NCBI GenBank assembly: GCA_030549495.1
Contig: JAUIRK010000871.1
Span: 308,963 to 372,962, forward strand
Source: Nectonema munidae
Lineage: Eukaryota > Nematomorpha > Nectonematoida > Nectonematidae
Length of the DNA stretch: 64,000 nucleotides
Direction of reading: 5' to 3'
The position numbers and the translations under genes are program-made. The notes beneath the pieces are model-generated. The model was not told where the DNA came from, ran no database searches, and saw nothing but the letters and a program-made list of their open reading frames with translations. This document shows, in pieces, positions 32,067 to 43,080 of the stretch; the stretch's first letter is position 1; every line of letters starts with the position of its first letter.

Positions 32067-34115
32067 ATGTGTGGAACTAGTGCTGAAACCTTTCTTAGTA
32101 AAAAGTTAGCAAATAACTCCTTTACTGGTTTTGATGCTGTTTACAAAGATGTAAATCTTTTTTCTCTTTTCATAAGCGTTCTTTTTATCCTTAACTACTT
32201 TTTCATCTATTTTCTTCTGTTTTTCTTTTCTTCCTTGCTATTTAACTTTTAATGTATTAGAATGATGGATCTTTCATGAATCTAAAATCTCATAAATTGC
32301 GGTGTCGTAAGACTTTATTAAAATTAGTTTTTGGTAAATTGTATCATACATTGTACTAAACTTTAAAAAAAATTTGGCTCAGTCTTATATCATTTTTATA
32401 GTAATAAATAAGAAGTCTGCGTTTTTAGGAATGATAACAAAAAAAACTATTTATTTATTTATTTTTATATTATAATTATTAACTCTATAAGTGGCGGGTC
32501 GTTAAGAGATTCTCCATTTTTACAACATATCTAAAAAAAATTATATAAAAGCAAAAAATGTCAGGCTTGTAATATTACCGATGTGAGGGTGTTTCCAGAT
32601 TTTTCAAATAGATAATATTACCTAGATAAATTCAGAATTAATGTTTATTAGAGTATTGTTGAGATTATATTTCACCATTTGCGTGTAACTTTGTTATTGA
32701 AATTTGAGGACTTTGCATTTTAATAATTGCTTCACTCTTTCGATTTTTTGATATCCCTCGAGCTAATTTTTTTCTATCTTTTTTCAATAAATTAAAATTC
32801 GAAGGGCATGAGTTAACCCACGCAATCCGTATTTATGTTTTATTCTTAGTTGATTTTAACAAATTTTTTACTTTAGTTTTTTCTCATTAAAGCTGAAGAT
32901 GGAATCATAAAAGGAAAGATCCTTGTCAAGAAAGAGCACTCAAATTTACATGGAGTTGCTCATGGTGGCTTTCTATCTACATTGATTGACGTGTCCACAC
33001 AATTTGCTTTGAAAACTTGCATCCTTCATCGGGAATGCTCCACCTTCAGCGCTAATTTGAATGTTTCGTAATTCTGTTAATTATATCTATGTAATATATT
33101 TAAAAGTTATGGTCTTTTTTTTATCACGGGAGGGTCAATTACTCTTTAATATGATTGGATAAAAATTTATGAATAATTTTTAGTTTTTAGCAATCAAATT
33201 AAGCGAGAATCGATCCAATTATTTGGAACATTTCTTGAATCAATTTTGACTATTCAAATTATCTGCGCAAAAATCTCGGATCTAATTGGCTAAAATTCAA
33301 TCCTATATAATATGTACTAGCATCGTGAGTTATTGGGTAGAGCCAATCTTTCAATTGAGGTATTCTCTGCTCCGATCGCCTAACTGGTTTATGTTCTTGG
33401 ACTTTTTCAATTTGTGGATGCCGATGCCAGGAGTCTGGAGTTTGCTTTAAAATCTCGAGTTCTGGCTCTAGCTCCGTTAACCTCAATTTTATGATTTTAG
33501 CTTCGGATCCTTTTTTGCATGTTTTAGAAAATATCACATTGTTTCATTTTTTTATTTTCCATAAAAAATATACACTTTCTATAACGAAAAAAGATTTCAA
33601 AGTATTAGAATGTTATTCATACTATATTTCCCTGATCAACAAGCACCTCCTATTTGCAATAAAATCGATTAAAAATTAGATAGTCTTTTTACTTTCGGAA
33701 AAAAAATTAATGTTTTCAAAAATCATCAAAAATAGGCCCTTCATCGTCGTTGATAAACATTTGTATAACATTTTTTTCATCTAGCTTTTCTATTATTATG
33801 TAGACAAACAGGGTTATTCAAAATGAAAATACCCTACTCAAAGAAATCGATAAAATCAGTCATTTCGTGTAATCAGTGAAGCTTTTGATGAATGATATTG
33901 CATTACAACATTTGGATACTCTAAATAAGATAATCTTGTTTTTTAGGTTCATTTCAAAGGCAAACGTTGGAGTTGAGTTGGATATAGCTGCCTCGGTTCT
34001 TAAAATTGGGAAAAGTATCGCATTTGCAGAAGGCGTTTTAACCAATCTATCAAATGGAGAAATTGTTGCGACTGGCGCACACACTATTTATATCAAAGAT
34101 TCCTCCCAAAAATAA
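32067..34115 (+). CDS. ACOT13: Acyl-CoA thioesterase, ACOT13/THEM2-like (3 exons)
   Basis: Hydrolyses acyl-CoA to free fatty acid and CoA. Family members are small hotdog-fold enzymes in mitochondria and cytosol. Exon 1 is 32067-32150 (donor GTAAAT), exon 2 is 32877-33067 (acceptor CTTTAG, donor GTAATT) and exon 3 is 33947-34115 (acceptor TTTTTTAG, stop 34113-34115). The phases fit throughout and give 147 residues, close to the 140 of human ACOT13. The conserved core is Asn51 in EHSN, the HGG box at 57-59 and Asp66 in STLID, at nearly the human positions (Asn50, Asp65). The Ser in FSANLN aligns with the family's active-site Ser. I chose the ATG at 32067 because it gives the family length. An in-frame ATG at 32046 would add seven residues. 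The introns are 726 and 879 nt. The ends of exon 1 and start of exon 2 align gap-free to the human protein, which supports the splice sites. Confidence 0.9.
33259..33537 (-). other. Antisense open frame inside the thioesterase intron 2
   Basis: It has 92 codons on the strand opposite to the thioesterase. The frame carries a charged middle (LRLTELEPELEILKQTPDSW) and ends YYIGLNFSQLDPRFLRR. Its composition is richer in G+C than the intron around it. I recognise no domain. It could be a transposon scrap or a nested gene; no splice sites or polyadenylation signal support the latter. Confidence 0.25.
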
Positions 34116-34183
34116 ACAGTATAGAAAACTATGCCACTTATATCCAAATTCCCTATTTTTTTTACACATGTCGGTTTTATCTG

Positions 34184-34189
34184 AATAAA
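34184..34189 (+). terminator. Polyadenylation signal AATAAA for the thioesterase
   Basis: AATAAA lies about 70 nt past the stop codon at 34115, a normal distance for a short 3' untranslated region. In A+T-rich DNA this hexamer also occurs by chance. Confidence 0.55.
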
Positions 34190-35262
34190 GTTATACGAAT
34201 GGTAAACTTGGATGGTTTGTTTTTTGATGCTTTATAATCTATTTTTATTTCAGGGAGGCGATCTTTCCGTCATTCATTTTGTTCTTCATTAGCATGTCCT
34301 CCTTACTCCGCCTTCACTCACACAATCATCTTAAGTTTCGAGCTGCCAGTTTCTCTTCTACCACTACTGACACAGGGCATATTTGGTCTTTTTGTTTCGT
34401 CTCCTTAGATGCCTGAACCATAACAGTCTTTTAACTTAACTTTGCTATGAACTGATAAATATATATCAACGATTTTACCGCCAAAGGACCAACAATAACC
34501 GATTTAAAAAAGATCTTTTCTTTAATAAAATTTCTATATGACGAAAAGATTCGCCAATTTTAATCGATGTAATGTAATTTAAAATTATTCAGTTGCATAA
34601 AAAATGAGTTTTGCTTAGTTAGTCAGCTAGTACTGCTATAAATCAATGAATTAAAGATCCGCGTAGCGCATAATTGCAGGATGCATCTATTCTAATTTAT
34701 GAAAAATGTTCAAACAGTTGAAATCTTCAGAATTAGCGAAATGAAAGGAAATTTCTTGATAAGTGCGATTATTAAGCTAAGTTACATAACCATGTAACGT
34801 AACAGCTGTGGAGTGTTGATTGGTGGGCTTATATGCTAGCTATGATATCATTGTTTTGAGACTCCGGCCAAGATCGTCTGAAAATAGATTGTAAACGCAT
34901 AATGCATGATAAGTATACGTTTTATGTTTCATGCTACAAAAATAACATACTTTTTTAGAAATGATCTATTAGAAAAGTTCATGCAAATATGTATATGTTT
35001 CTGTTGTTGAAATTATTTTATGTGAATCGTTATTTATTTAAAGAAAACGTAAAAATAACCTCAACATAGATGTGTTGTTGTGTCTTACAAAATGAACCTT
35101 TGTCTTCATGCCTGAATTTTTGTAGAAGATGTAAAAGCATTTTTTCGTAGAATTAGTTAATAGCAATAGAGCTTATTTTTATACGCTCCAAATGTAATTT
35201 CGGAGAGAGCAGAATTTAGGCATGTGCAGTAGCGAGTGAACAGATTGGATTTAATACAGATT
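34190..35262. other. Intergenic space between convergent host genes
   Basis: The thioesterase (plus) and tetraspanin (minus) converge here. A possible minus-strand AATAAA lies near 35030. The 34260-34400 stretch has higher G+C, but no domain is recognisable. Confidence 0.4.
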
Positions 35263-36201
35263 CTAAACTCTGTGATATGCGCTCTTCTGTTTCAGCCATT
35301 TTTGAAAGCAAGTGCTCGCAATGAGAAGAATTAGCTGGATAGAGCAAAGACACACGCTGAAAATGCCAATGAAGCTCAAGTGCTCTTTGATGTCTTGCGT
35401 AATGGCCTCCACACACCCTCTCTTGTATATGCGGGCAGTCATGTCCGCTTGATTGGCTTGATAACATTCCAAGTTTAAGCAGCAGGCACTCGGCACAATG
35501 GACTTAGCTCTGTTGGCGTTGAAGTACTTTTCCCACTCGCTATTCTTCCAGTCCGTGTAGTTGTGCGCGCCGCAACATTTCATATGCGTTTGAACGTAGT
35601 CTATGAAGTGCGTGGTGGTTAGTTGTCTGCCGTAGTTCGTTTTTATGGAAAAACTGATCTCGTTGGAGAGTTCATCTTCGATCGGGGTGTAGAACTTCAT
35701 GACAGCGATTCCGCAGAAAAACTGGAGAAAGAAGAGGATGAAGAGCAGAGCGGAGAAGAAGCGAAAACACAGCAAATGCTCTCGGTACACCGCTGAGAAG
35801 CCAATCGTACCGACTATGTACGAAACGATTCCGATTAAAATGAGCATAACGAGTAAGAGCATCAGATGTGAAGGGATGTTTCTCCTATGCGTCGCAATGC
35901 ACGAAATGGAAACGATCAACAGGACGAAGCCACAAACCTAAAATGAAAGTGAGGAAATTCCTTTCTTATATGAAATATATAATGAAACAATTATTTTTTT
36001 TATAAAAATGAATATTAACCTGTCAGTTACATTTTCAAAAATAAGAATTATTATTCGCTATCTTGTACTATTTACTTTTGATTCTTATTTCCTTGATTTC
36101 TTATCTAAAATGTCTACTAAAGGAGTCTAAGTACTCACAAAAATCCAACTCCAAATAAATCCCTTAAATCCTATCCCCTTAAATTCGCCTACTCCGCCCA
36201 T
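35263..36201 (-). CDS. Tetraspanin-family membrane protein (2 coding exons)
   Basis: A four-pass membrane organiser protein. Coding exon 1 is 36139-36201 (MGGVGEFKGIGFKGFIWSWI, donor GTGAGTAC). Exon 2 is 35263-35937 after the acceptor TTCATTTTAG. Both meet in phase 0, giving 245 residues, a normal tetraspanin size. Membrane segment 1 spans the splice junction, segment 2 is near residues 45-70 and segment 3 is FRFFSALLFILFFLQFFCGI. The large extracellular loop holds the diagnostic CCG (MKCCGAHNYTDW), then PSACC and a later RGC, and segment 4 is FIGIFSVCLCSIQLILL. The six or so loop cysteines match disulphide-bonded tetraspanins. The small first loop is unusually short (about a dozen residues). 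The 201-nt intron is compact. The subfamily is not assignable by eye. Confidence 0.88.
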
Positions 36202-36727
36202 TCTAAATCCGCAACTTGACTGAAAAAACATCGAATTCATACATTTTAATTATTTTTTGAATAATAATAGAATTATTCTCTATCCTAAATTTCAAATATT
36301 TAAAAAATTTATAGAAAGAAATAAGCTTGTATTTTTGTAAATTCATCCAAATCTTATAACGTATATTGATTGAGGCAAGTTGGGAATGTTTGATATGTTT
36401 AAATTGAAAAAAAAAATTATATTTTATTATCTGAGAACAAATATGAAGTTTTTAGATGGAGCTATAAAAAGTTAAAATTAATAAAGTTGAAACCCGCAAC
36501 CTATAGTTGAATAGGTTGTTTCATAGGATCGTATACTTGAATGAAAAGCAAAATTTGCAACCATAAACCCATTTTATTTTCAAAAAACAAAATGAGTTTT
36601 GCAGTTGATTTTTCATCTGAAAAACTAGAAAAGTAACTGTTTAATTTATTTGCTGTAATTTTTTTAAATAAAATATCATACCTATAATTTTCCCGTAGTT
36701 TTTCTTTAGTCCAATTATAAATATGAG

Positions 36728-36980
36728 TTATGAATTTGTAGCGAAAAAAAGATTGAAAATTTCTAGAGGATCAGAAAGATTTCGAGAGTTTTCTCTAGGA
36801 CCAGGTGTAAATGAAACAATGTTTCGAATATTTTGCGTCAAAGATCTTCCACGGTTGTCTCTTTCTGGTTCCTAGAAATACTCTGTTCCATCAGGAGCTA
36901 CCAATAAGGGTTGGGTATCTCCGCTTTCACAAGTAGTCGAACCCCAAAATCGTACCGTTATGCACGTCAGATCAAACACT
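36728..36980 (-). pseudogene. Coding-like stretch with one in-frame TAG
   Basis: The minus strand is open in one frame from about 36980. It reads FDLTCITVRFWGSTTCESGD and LLVAPDGTEYF, a TAG, then EPERDNRGRSLTQNIRNIVS and FTPGPRENSRNLSDPLEIF to a stop at 36728-36730. The TAG sits in TATTTCTAG|GAACC, which also resembles a splice acceptor. It could therefore be two exons or a pseudogene with one nonsense codon. It lies about 500 bp upstream of the tetraspanin start on the same strand. I do not recognise the protein. Confidence 0.35.
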
Positions 36981-39725
36981 TAAAAATATCACTAGATTCA
37001 TAGAAAGGAACAAATTTTGAAATAAAGAGAAACGAGATTCTTGAAAAAATTGGAGAGAGAAAATATATACAAGTGGAGTATGCAAGCTAAGATACAATAT
37101 GAATTGGATGATGATTCACAGATTTACATATCATAAAGTCAAAAATGAAAACTCATTGAATTCATATGATACAAAACTATGAGATTTGTGATAAAGTGGA
37201 AAAAAGAAACAGCAGGCGACCTTGAACTTGCATTGCAATAGCTCAACGCATGGTACGCATATTGTACGTTTACAAAGCATAATATAGAGTGAGCATCACA
37301 CACGGAGCAAATTGAGTGAAACATTGAAATATTATCCACATATATTCACCTGAAAACATGTTTTGAATAAATTAATAGATAGTCAAATATTTATTGGAAA
37401 AAATTGATGTTAACGCCGTCTATAAACAAAATTTTAGTGTAAATTCTAACACTAAAAAGGGTTTTTGGCCTATAAAACAATTAAAAACATTCTTTTTATC
37501 AATATTAAAAAATAAATTATACATAAGTACATTTCAAATTACAAAGGAAAGAATTTTCCAAAATGGGAGTAAAACTCGGATTATTATCCTTCTTTGGAGG
37601 GGTATGTGGACTATCCGTCATGCGAGGATAAAATTAAAGATATTTATAACAATAAAGGCAAGGAAACTACAAATTTAGTTTTATTTATGTCATGTTTATG
37701 ATTTATGTTTACTTTGCTACTATTATTTTTTTATTTTCCTTAATTTTCAATATATGTTTAAAAATAAAACTTACTTCCGCCTTTATGTTGAAAGAACAAT
37801 AAAGTTATTTTTTTTGGAAATACAGATTTTACATATGTACCAAATCTTTTACTAGTTGTAGTCCTTTACAAAAGATTATATATTTTCAACAAATTTCTGT
37901 TTTTGATAAAGATAAACTTTCTCACTGAAAAGAGGTAATAGTATGAATTCTTTTGTTAAATACCAAAAATGATTCATAATACCCTTTTTAGCTGAAGCTG
38001 TCTTTAGTTTTCTTCACTCAAAATAAATTGATAAGATTTAAATCTAAACAACTGTATCTTCAGGAATGCTTGCGGTGAACCACCATGGCAAATAAAAATT
38101 AAAGACAAAATTATTTGTGAAATTTATTTTTCCCATTTGTTCTACCGTTAAAAATTTTTTAGTTAAATATTTTTTTTCATCATAATAATTTTTAAACAAT
38201 AAATAATTATAACCTTTCATCTGGCTTTATTAACAGAGCCTGGCGAGCTAGATTTTATAAAACTTTACGTAAGATAAGGAGTACATCTTTATAATCTATT
38301 CTAACTTATTTTTCTTTTAACATTTCTTAGAAAAAAATAAAATTTAGTCATAAAAAATATAATTAGTTCTTTCCCGATAATTTACTTTCCTAAATTTATT
38401 AAAAAACCCATACTCTAGCCCAGATGTCGTATATGTTTTTAAGTCTTGCCACATATTTTTATTAATAATAATTCAACAATGTGATGTCCACAAGGACCCC
38501 AAAAAAGCGGTTTACTTAATTTTTTTGAATACAAATACACGTTGCAGTAAAATATCCCACTAATAGATGTGTCAAAAAGCATTGTTTTTACAATTGCATT
38601 CTTCCAGTAATTGCACCGAAGAACTTCATAATGCTTCTTCGCCTTGTTCTTTGCACAAGGATTGATCAAAGGCACGTCCAAATTTTTAATGCACTTAAAA
38701 ACTCTCCATCCCTAAATTTTAAAGTTTGATGGAGTCCATGACTCTTATTTTGCGTGCAAACTTTTTATTTATAAGACTCAATAAGGTGAATATTCACCTT
38801 TTTTGCGTCGCATTCACAAACTTCTTAATTGAAAAATAGCACCAGATGATGTTGGTGAAACATTTTTTCTAGCTAACGTAGAAACAATTTTTCATTTTTC
38901 AACATGTCCTCCGCTACGAATATTTTAGTTCCATTTTTTCTACATCTTTTATGAGATCTTTTGTGCTCAATTTGTGTATTTTCATCTTGAAAACTCTCTT
39001 TATCATTGCTTCAAAATTATTTTCATAGATTACCTCAATTTTTTTGCTTAATACATTCATTTTTTCTTTTAATCCTTCTCTCATTTATTAAAAAATTTGG
39101 AACTCCAATGCTTCCATTTAAAGCCTCATTTCTATCTTCCATCATTTTTTTAAAACAAAATATCATCATCAATTTTTTAGACAAGTTTTCTAAATTTCAT
39201 ATCTTTCAATTTTTTCAAAAAATTTCTTGACCAAAAAGACATCGTTTTATCCAGACACTCTTTAAACTCTTAATTTTTTTTTCTAAACTTGTCCAAAAGA
39301 AGTAAGTAACATAATAATCATGACCAGGAATTTCATTCAACAAAAAACACATTGTTAAAACATGATTGTAGTAGGCATAAAAAAGCAAAACAATTTTTAT
39401 AGTTCTTATATTATTTTTTATAACTTAATGTTTTAAATAAAATATAGCTCATTTTTTTTATCTAAAATACTAGCAAAATATACTGTTTTGAATACTTTCA
39501 AAACTTATAAAACTGAAACAAAGAATATTTTAAGACTTAGTAATTGATCTTATATAATGCTTATTTTGAAGATTAACCCCATCTACAATAATTTTATCTC
39601 AAAATTTAAAAACATGCTTTTTTAGACTAATTCACAACACGAAAAAAAAAGTAAGAGAAATTTTGAAAATGTCGGGCCAACAAACGCATCCTAATGTTGG
39701 AGTATATTACTGCAGTTACTTTCCG
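36981..39725. other. A+T-rich region with weak coding hints
   Basis: At 37563 a plus-strand ATG in good context (CAAAATGGG) opens a 22-codon frame MGVKLGLLSFFGGVCGL. It contains a donor-like GG|GTATGT and may be the start of a membrane-protein exon, but no partner exon was found. The open frame at 38439-38681 is listed separately. The remainder is A/T-dominated. Confidence 0.3.
38439..38681 (-). CDS. Unrecognised 80-codon open frame
   Basis: The frame starts MDVPLINPCAKNKAKKHYEV and ends IVELLLIKICGKT, with open codons continuing just upstream of the ATG. Cysteines and aromatic residues are frequent (LRCNYWKNAIV, FWGPCGHHI), which looks more like decayed transposase than random sequence. No family is assigned. 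Other frames in the neighbourhood also contain scraps, suggesting an old transposon with frameshifts. Confidence 0.25.
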   Translation of the reverse strand: MDVPLINPCAKNKAKKHYEVLRCNYWKNAIVKTMLFDTSISGIFYCNVYLYSKKLSKPLFWGPCGHHIVELLLIKICGKT

Positions 39726-39900
39726 GAAGATGGCCTAGTAGTAGGAGGATCTCGATACAGATGGTCTGGCGTTGATTCCCAATCGTGACGATTCTTACCA
39801 TCTCTCCAGCTATGTAAGATTTTTCTTCCCTTTGATGCAATACCGACAACTAAGAAAAAAACATTCTTCCCAATGATGCGACTTGGCCAATAAACTGAGT
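39726..39900 (+). mobile_element. tRNA-derived SINE, family 1
   Basis: A tRNA-like head has a good A box (TGGCCTAGTAGTAGG at 39731-39745) and a B box one base from consensus (GCGTTGATTCCC at 39769-39780), 23 nt apart, as in pol III promoters. The tail contains an internal repeat of the CCC-TTTGATGC-type word near 39832 and 39871. The 3' end is approximate. Cloverleaf pairing is decayed, so this is not a working tRNA gene. Confidence 0.5.
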
Positions 39901-41020
39901 TTAAATTTTCAGACTAATTTGTGTCGTTTTTTATGGTGAACAGATGTTTACCCCCTCTTCCTAACATTTACTATTCGTAAAAATACAACCATCTTACTAC
40001 AGAGTTAGAATATAACTATTGTATGGGCTGCATCCCCTAAGAGTCGAGGAAAATACTGTTATATATATTATACACTTCAAAATACGCTCTTCTTTCCTAT
40101 CCCCTCTTCACGTGTGAAGGAGCATAGAGGAAGTTAAATATTACTAGATTTAACTTTTCATCAATAAAATTTTTTACCCTCTTATTGTTGTCGGCAAAAA
40201 GAATGTGAACAATTAGTTTTTACCGCGATTTTCCATTTCAATGCTCTTCTATAAAGCAGAAGACGTGTATTAAAAAGTTTTATAGTAAATTAAGTTAAAG
40301 CCTTTAAAGTTAAATAGTAAATGACACGATTTTTGTAAAGTAGATAGCTTTGATCGTAAGCCAGTTAAATGGAGGCCGCATATTATTAATTATAAACGGG
40401 ATTTTAGCATACCATAAAGATGAAGTTGAAGATGTAAAGAATTCTCTTAATGAACTCGATGCCAAAGTGCGTCTTCTGTCTCACTTCCTTTATCCTTTGC
40501 CAGGGAGCACCCTTCATCTTCCAAGTTGCTTTTGTTAAAGTTTCGCTTAAAGTATCGTAACAAATCACTATATTTCCTTGAAAAGATCTGATTTGAATAT
40601 GAACTTACTACGAAAAAGCTTGAAACGGAATTTTGGGGGACGTCATTTATCGTTTATCCCTTCTCTTATTTTCCATTACCAAATATAAAATGATGAGAAA
40701 ATGAAAATTGTATAGCTAAATCAATTTTTTATAAATTAATGAAAAAAAACTTGAAGTCCAGACACTAAAATATTTCGGCTAAAGAGCCAGAGGTCTGAAT
40801 CCTAAACGCAAGCTGCAATTCTAGAGCAAAAAAAATAAAAACTCCATAAATTTTGTTTCCAGACTTGTGAACTGAGTTTGAACTGTTGGATGGGTGCCCA
40901 AATTAGGTTAATCGTAAATACTTAGCTAAAGTTGAGACTTGGTTGGTTGGAGATATCAAAGCTCTTTCTTCATTTTAAATTGGGCGTGAGTAGGGTTGGT
41001 TTAAAGGAGGCATTTTAAGG
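39901..41020. other. Mixed A+T-rich spacer
   Basis: A fragment near 40253-40280 weakly resembles the interior of the TTAA MITE (AAGCAGAAGACGTGTATTAA). The short open frame at 40350-40538 has a charged stretch (HKDEVEDVKNSLNELDAKV) but no splice or domain support. Confidence 0.3.
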
Positions 41021-41170
41021 GGGCGTGAGGTGGATTGGTTGGATGCTGGATTCGATAACTCAAGGTCTTGGGTTCGATTCCGCATCAAGCCTGCTTTTCT
41101 CATAGTTCGATACAAGCGGTGCAATTGTGCCTTCTCGATGAAAACACCCCAGAGTACCTCTACCTCTTTC
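41021..41170 (+). mobile_element. tRNA-derived SINE, family 2, copy 1
   Basis: It starts GGGCGTGAGGTGGATTGGTT. A consensus B box GTTCGATTC lies at 41072-41080, followed by CGCATCAAGCCTGCTTTTCT, GATACAAGCGGTGCAATTGT and a CACCCC-AGTACCT end. A second copy lies at 44065-44212. An extra fragment of the head (GGGCGTGAGTAGGGTTGGTT) sits just upstream at 40982. The recurring unit with a pol III-type box identifies a SINE. Confidence 0.6.
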
Positions 41171-41416
41171 AGCCGTAAGACTATATGCTTGAGATGGTTA
41201 ATCACAGTTTTGTGATTTTGTTTTAAAGTCAGTTGTTTTTTTTATTATCATTTTTAATTATATAAAAAATGTCTATATAAATGATTTAAAAATCTATTTT
41301 TCATTATTTTTTTAACAAATTTTAACGTGTGTGTGAAAAAATTAAATTGTAACGACATTTTAAAAACTAAAATTTATTAAAAAGTGAGAAAAAAAGTACA
41401 TTTGTTAAATCACTTA

Positions 41417-41581
41417 GGGGTCATTACAATTGATGTCAACCAAAGACTGGAAGGAGGAGGGGTGTTGATAAAATGATTTGACAAGAAGAATTTATAAGCT
41501 AAATAAATAGTAAAAAGTTAACAATGGGAGGGAGCGGTTAAAATTAGGCAAAAAAAGTTTGACGTCAATTGTGAATGACCC
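41417..41581. mobile_element. PIF/Harbinger-like MITE, copy A (165 bp)
   Basis: GGGGTCATTACAATTGATGT on the left is the inverted partner of GACGTCAATTGTGAATGACC on the right. Both sides are flanked by TTA (41414-41416 and 41582-41584). The 3-bp TWA-type duplication and G-rich termini fit PIF/Harbinger. A relative with TAA flanks lies at 50563-50715. No coding sequence is present. Confidence 0.75.
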
Positions 41582-41586
41582 TTAAT

Positions 41587-42008
41587 CAGTGGCGTAACTA
41601 GGTGGGGGCGGTCCGCCCTGAGCGGCATATTTTGAAATCACTCATATATTGCAATCAATATGATGTTAAGATCTTTATAACAGTTTGTGTTATAAGAGAT
41701 TTTCATTTGACTAACACAAAAAACATGTATACACAACAAATCTGAGACCTGAAAGAAGTTTTTGAAGAAATTATTGAAGAGTTTGCTAAGAAAAAGCTAA
41801 AAAAAAGTTCATCTATAAAAAGTTAAAAATGAATATTTGTATGTAATTAAATAAATTTTTCAGTTTTTTGTATTTTCAGCATTATTTTCTATCATGAGCA
41901 TTTATATATAAATAAAGTTTTATGCGTTTTTAACCATTTTTTTTATATAAAAAGGGGCATCAAATTTATGACCCGCCCCGAGCAGCAATTCTCACGGTTA
42001 CGCCACTG
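41587..42008. mobile_element. 422-bp hAT-type MITE
   Basis: The left end CAGTGGCGTAACTAGG and the right end read inward as CAGTGGCGTAACCGTG form terminal inverted repeats of about 12 bp. Further inside lie GGGGGCGGTC and GACCCGCCCC. The flanks CCCTTAAT and CACCTAAT look like a diverged 8-bp duplication. The left copy of that duplication overlaps the end of the Harbinger-like MITE, so this element inserted at its edge. Confidence 0.75.
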
Positions 42009-42302
42009 CACCTAATATACAAAAATGTTATGCAATAAAAAGTTGAGTTTTGCATTACATGAATCGACAAAAATTATATGATTTTTTTGTCAAAATAACA
42101 ATCTCAATCACTCAGATATTTTACCATAGCACCAAAAAGTATGATTGAGAACACAGCTATACCCAAGGGAATTGCATTCTCATTCACGAGTTTCATCAAC
42201 AGTGAAAACAGGATTTTATCAAAAGCCAAAAAAATATTTTCAAAATATTCTTATTGACAACTATAAGTTTTATAGTTATCGACAAAATTACTTGCTCCCT
42301 CT

Positions 42303-42620
42303 TTAAATAGGTGCTAGACTTGTCTGCAAGATTATTTTCTCTGAATAATGGTGTCCTTTATCGACGTGAAATGTGTGTTTAGGTTCCAACATCGCAACGT
42401 AACTCGCGTAAGCAGCGCCTAAAATTATCCCAATTCCCTTTTCCCTTTGAAAAACTTTTTGCGTATGGCCCCGCTTGTGAATTCTTATAACCATTAACGT
42501 CTGTATTCTTCTGGCTCTGTGGGGACTGAAAATTTTTCTTTTTTACGTGCATGAGTACGAGGCAGACATTACATGAATTTAAACATACCGCTTCGAAGTC
42601 ACAAAGCTTACCCAAGACAT
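42303..42620 (-). CDS. Candidate small gene with two competing frames
   Basis: On the minus strand an ATG in ACAATGTCTTGG (42612-42620) is followed at once by a strong donor GTAAGC. An acceptor TTTTCAG lies at 42526-42527. Splicing these in phase 0 gives MSW followed by 49 residues ending LRELRCDVGT. The other open frame over the same exon starts at 42494 (MVIRIHKRGHTQKVF), has a membrane-like segment (IGIILGAAYASYVAML) and ends at 42303. It reads more like a real small membrane protein. I cannot decide between them, and no family is recognised. Confidence 0.35.
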
Positions 42621-42916
42621 TGTTTTGGTTCAAAGCAAATTCACAATTTCCAATCTGGTATGTTTAATATACAATTCTTCATCATAAATTAGATATGGGT
42701 GTGATTACTAATGAAACTCTATCATTCATTTAAGACTGAGAAATTTTAGGAACAATTAAAAGCTCTCTTGATAAAATATAGCTGTTTCTCCCCAGCTCAT
42801 TTTTTATTATGAAAAAGTTAAATAAAAATATGGCTAAAAAATTATAAAATTTTTTATTTTTTTTAAGTAATACATTATAAAAATAAAAATTTTTAGTGAA
42901 TAAGGTGGGAGATAAC

Positions 42917-43072
42917 CAGTAGTGGGATTCAGTCGGTTCGCACCGGTTCGTTAGAACCGTCTCACAGAATTTTGTTGATTGGGAAATAATCAAAATTGAT
43001 CAGTTTATTTGCTGACAAATTTGACTTTTTTGTAACAGAACCGGCTGACAAAAAAGTTGAATCCCACTACTG
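42917..43072. mobile_element. 156-bp hAT-type MITE with perfect 8-bp duplication
   Basis: The left end CAGTAGTGGGATTCAGTCGG and the right end read inward as CAGTAGTGGGATTCAACTTT are terminal inverted repeats, with GGTTCG/GAACCGG palindromic words inside. The 8 bp GAGATAAC occurs on both sides (42909-42916 and 43073-43080). The intact duplication marks a relatively recent insertion. Confidence 0.85.
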
Positions 43073-43080
43073 GAGATAAC

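Noticed and set aside
34260-34400. Higher-G+C patch after the thioesterase as another exon
   Set aside because: No frame with flanking splice sites gives a credible peptide.
40253-40280. Possible MITE fragment (AAGCAGAAGACGTGTATTAA)
   Set aside because: Short, imperfect match without terminal repeats or TTAA flanks.
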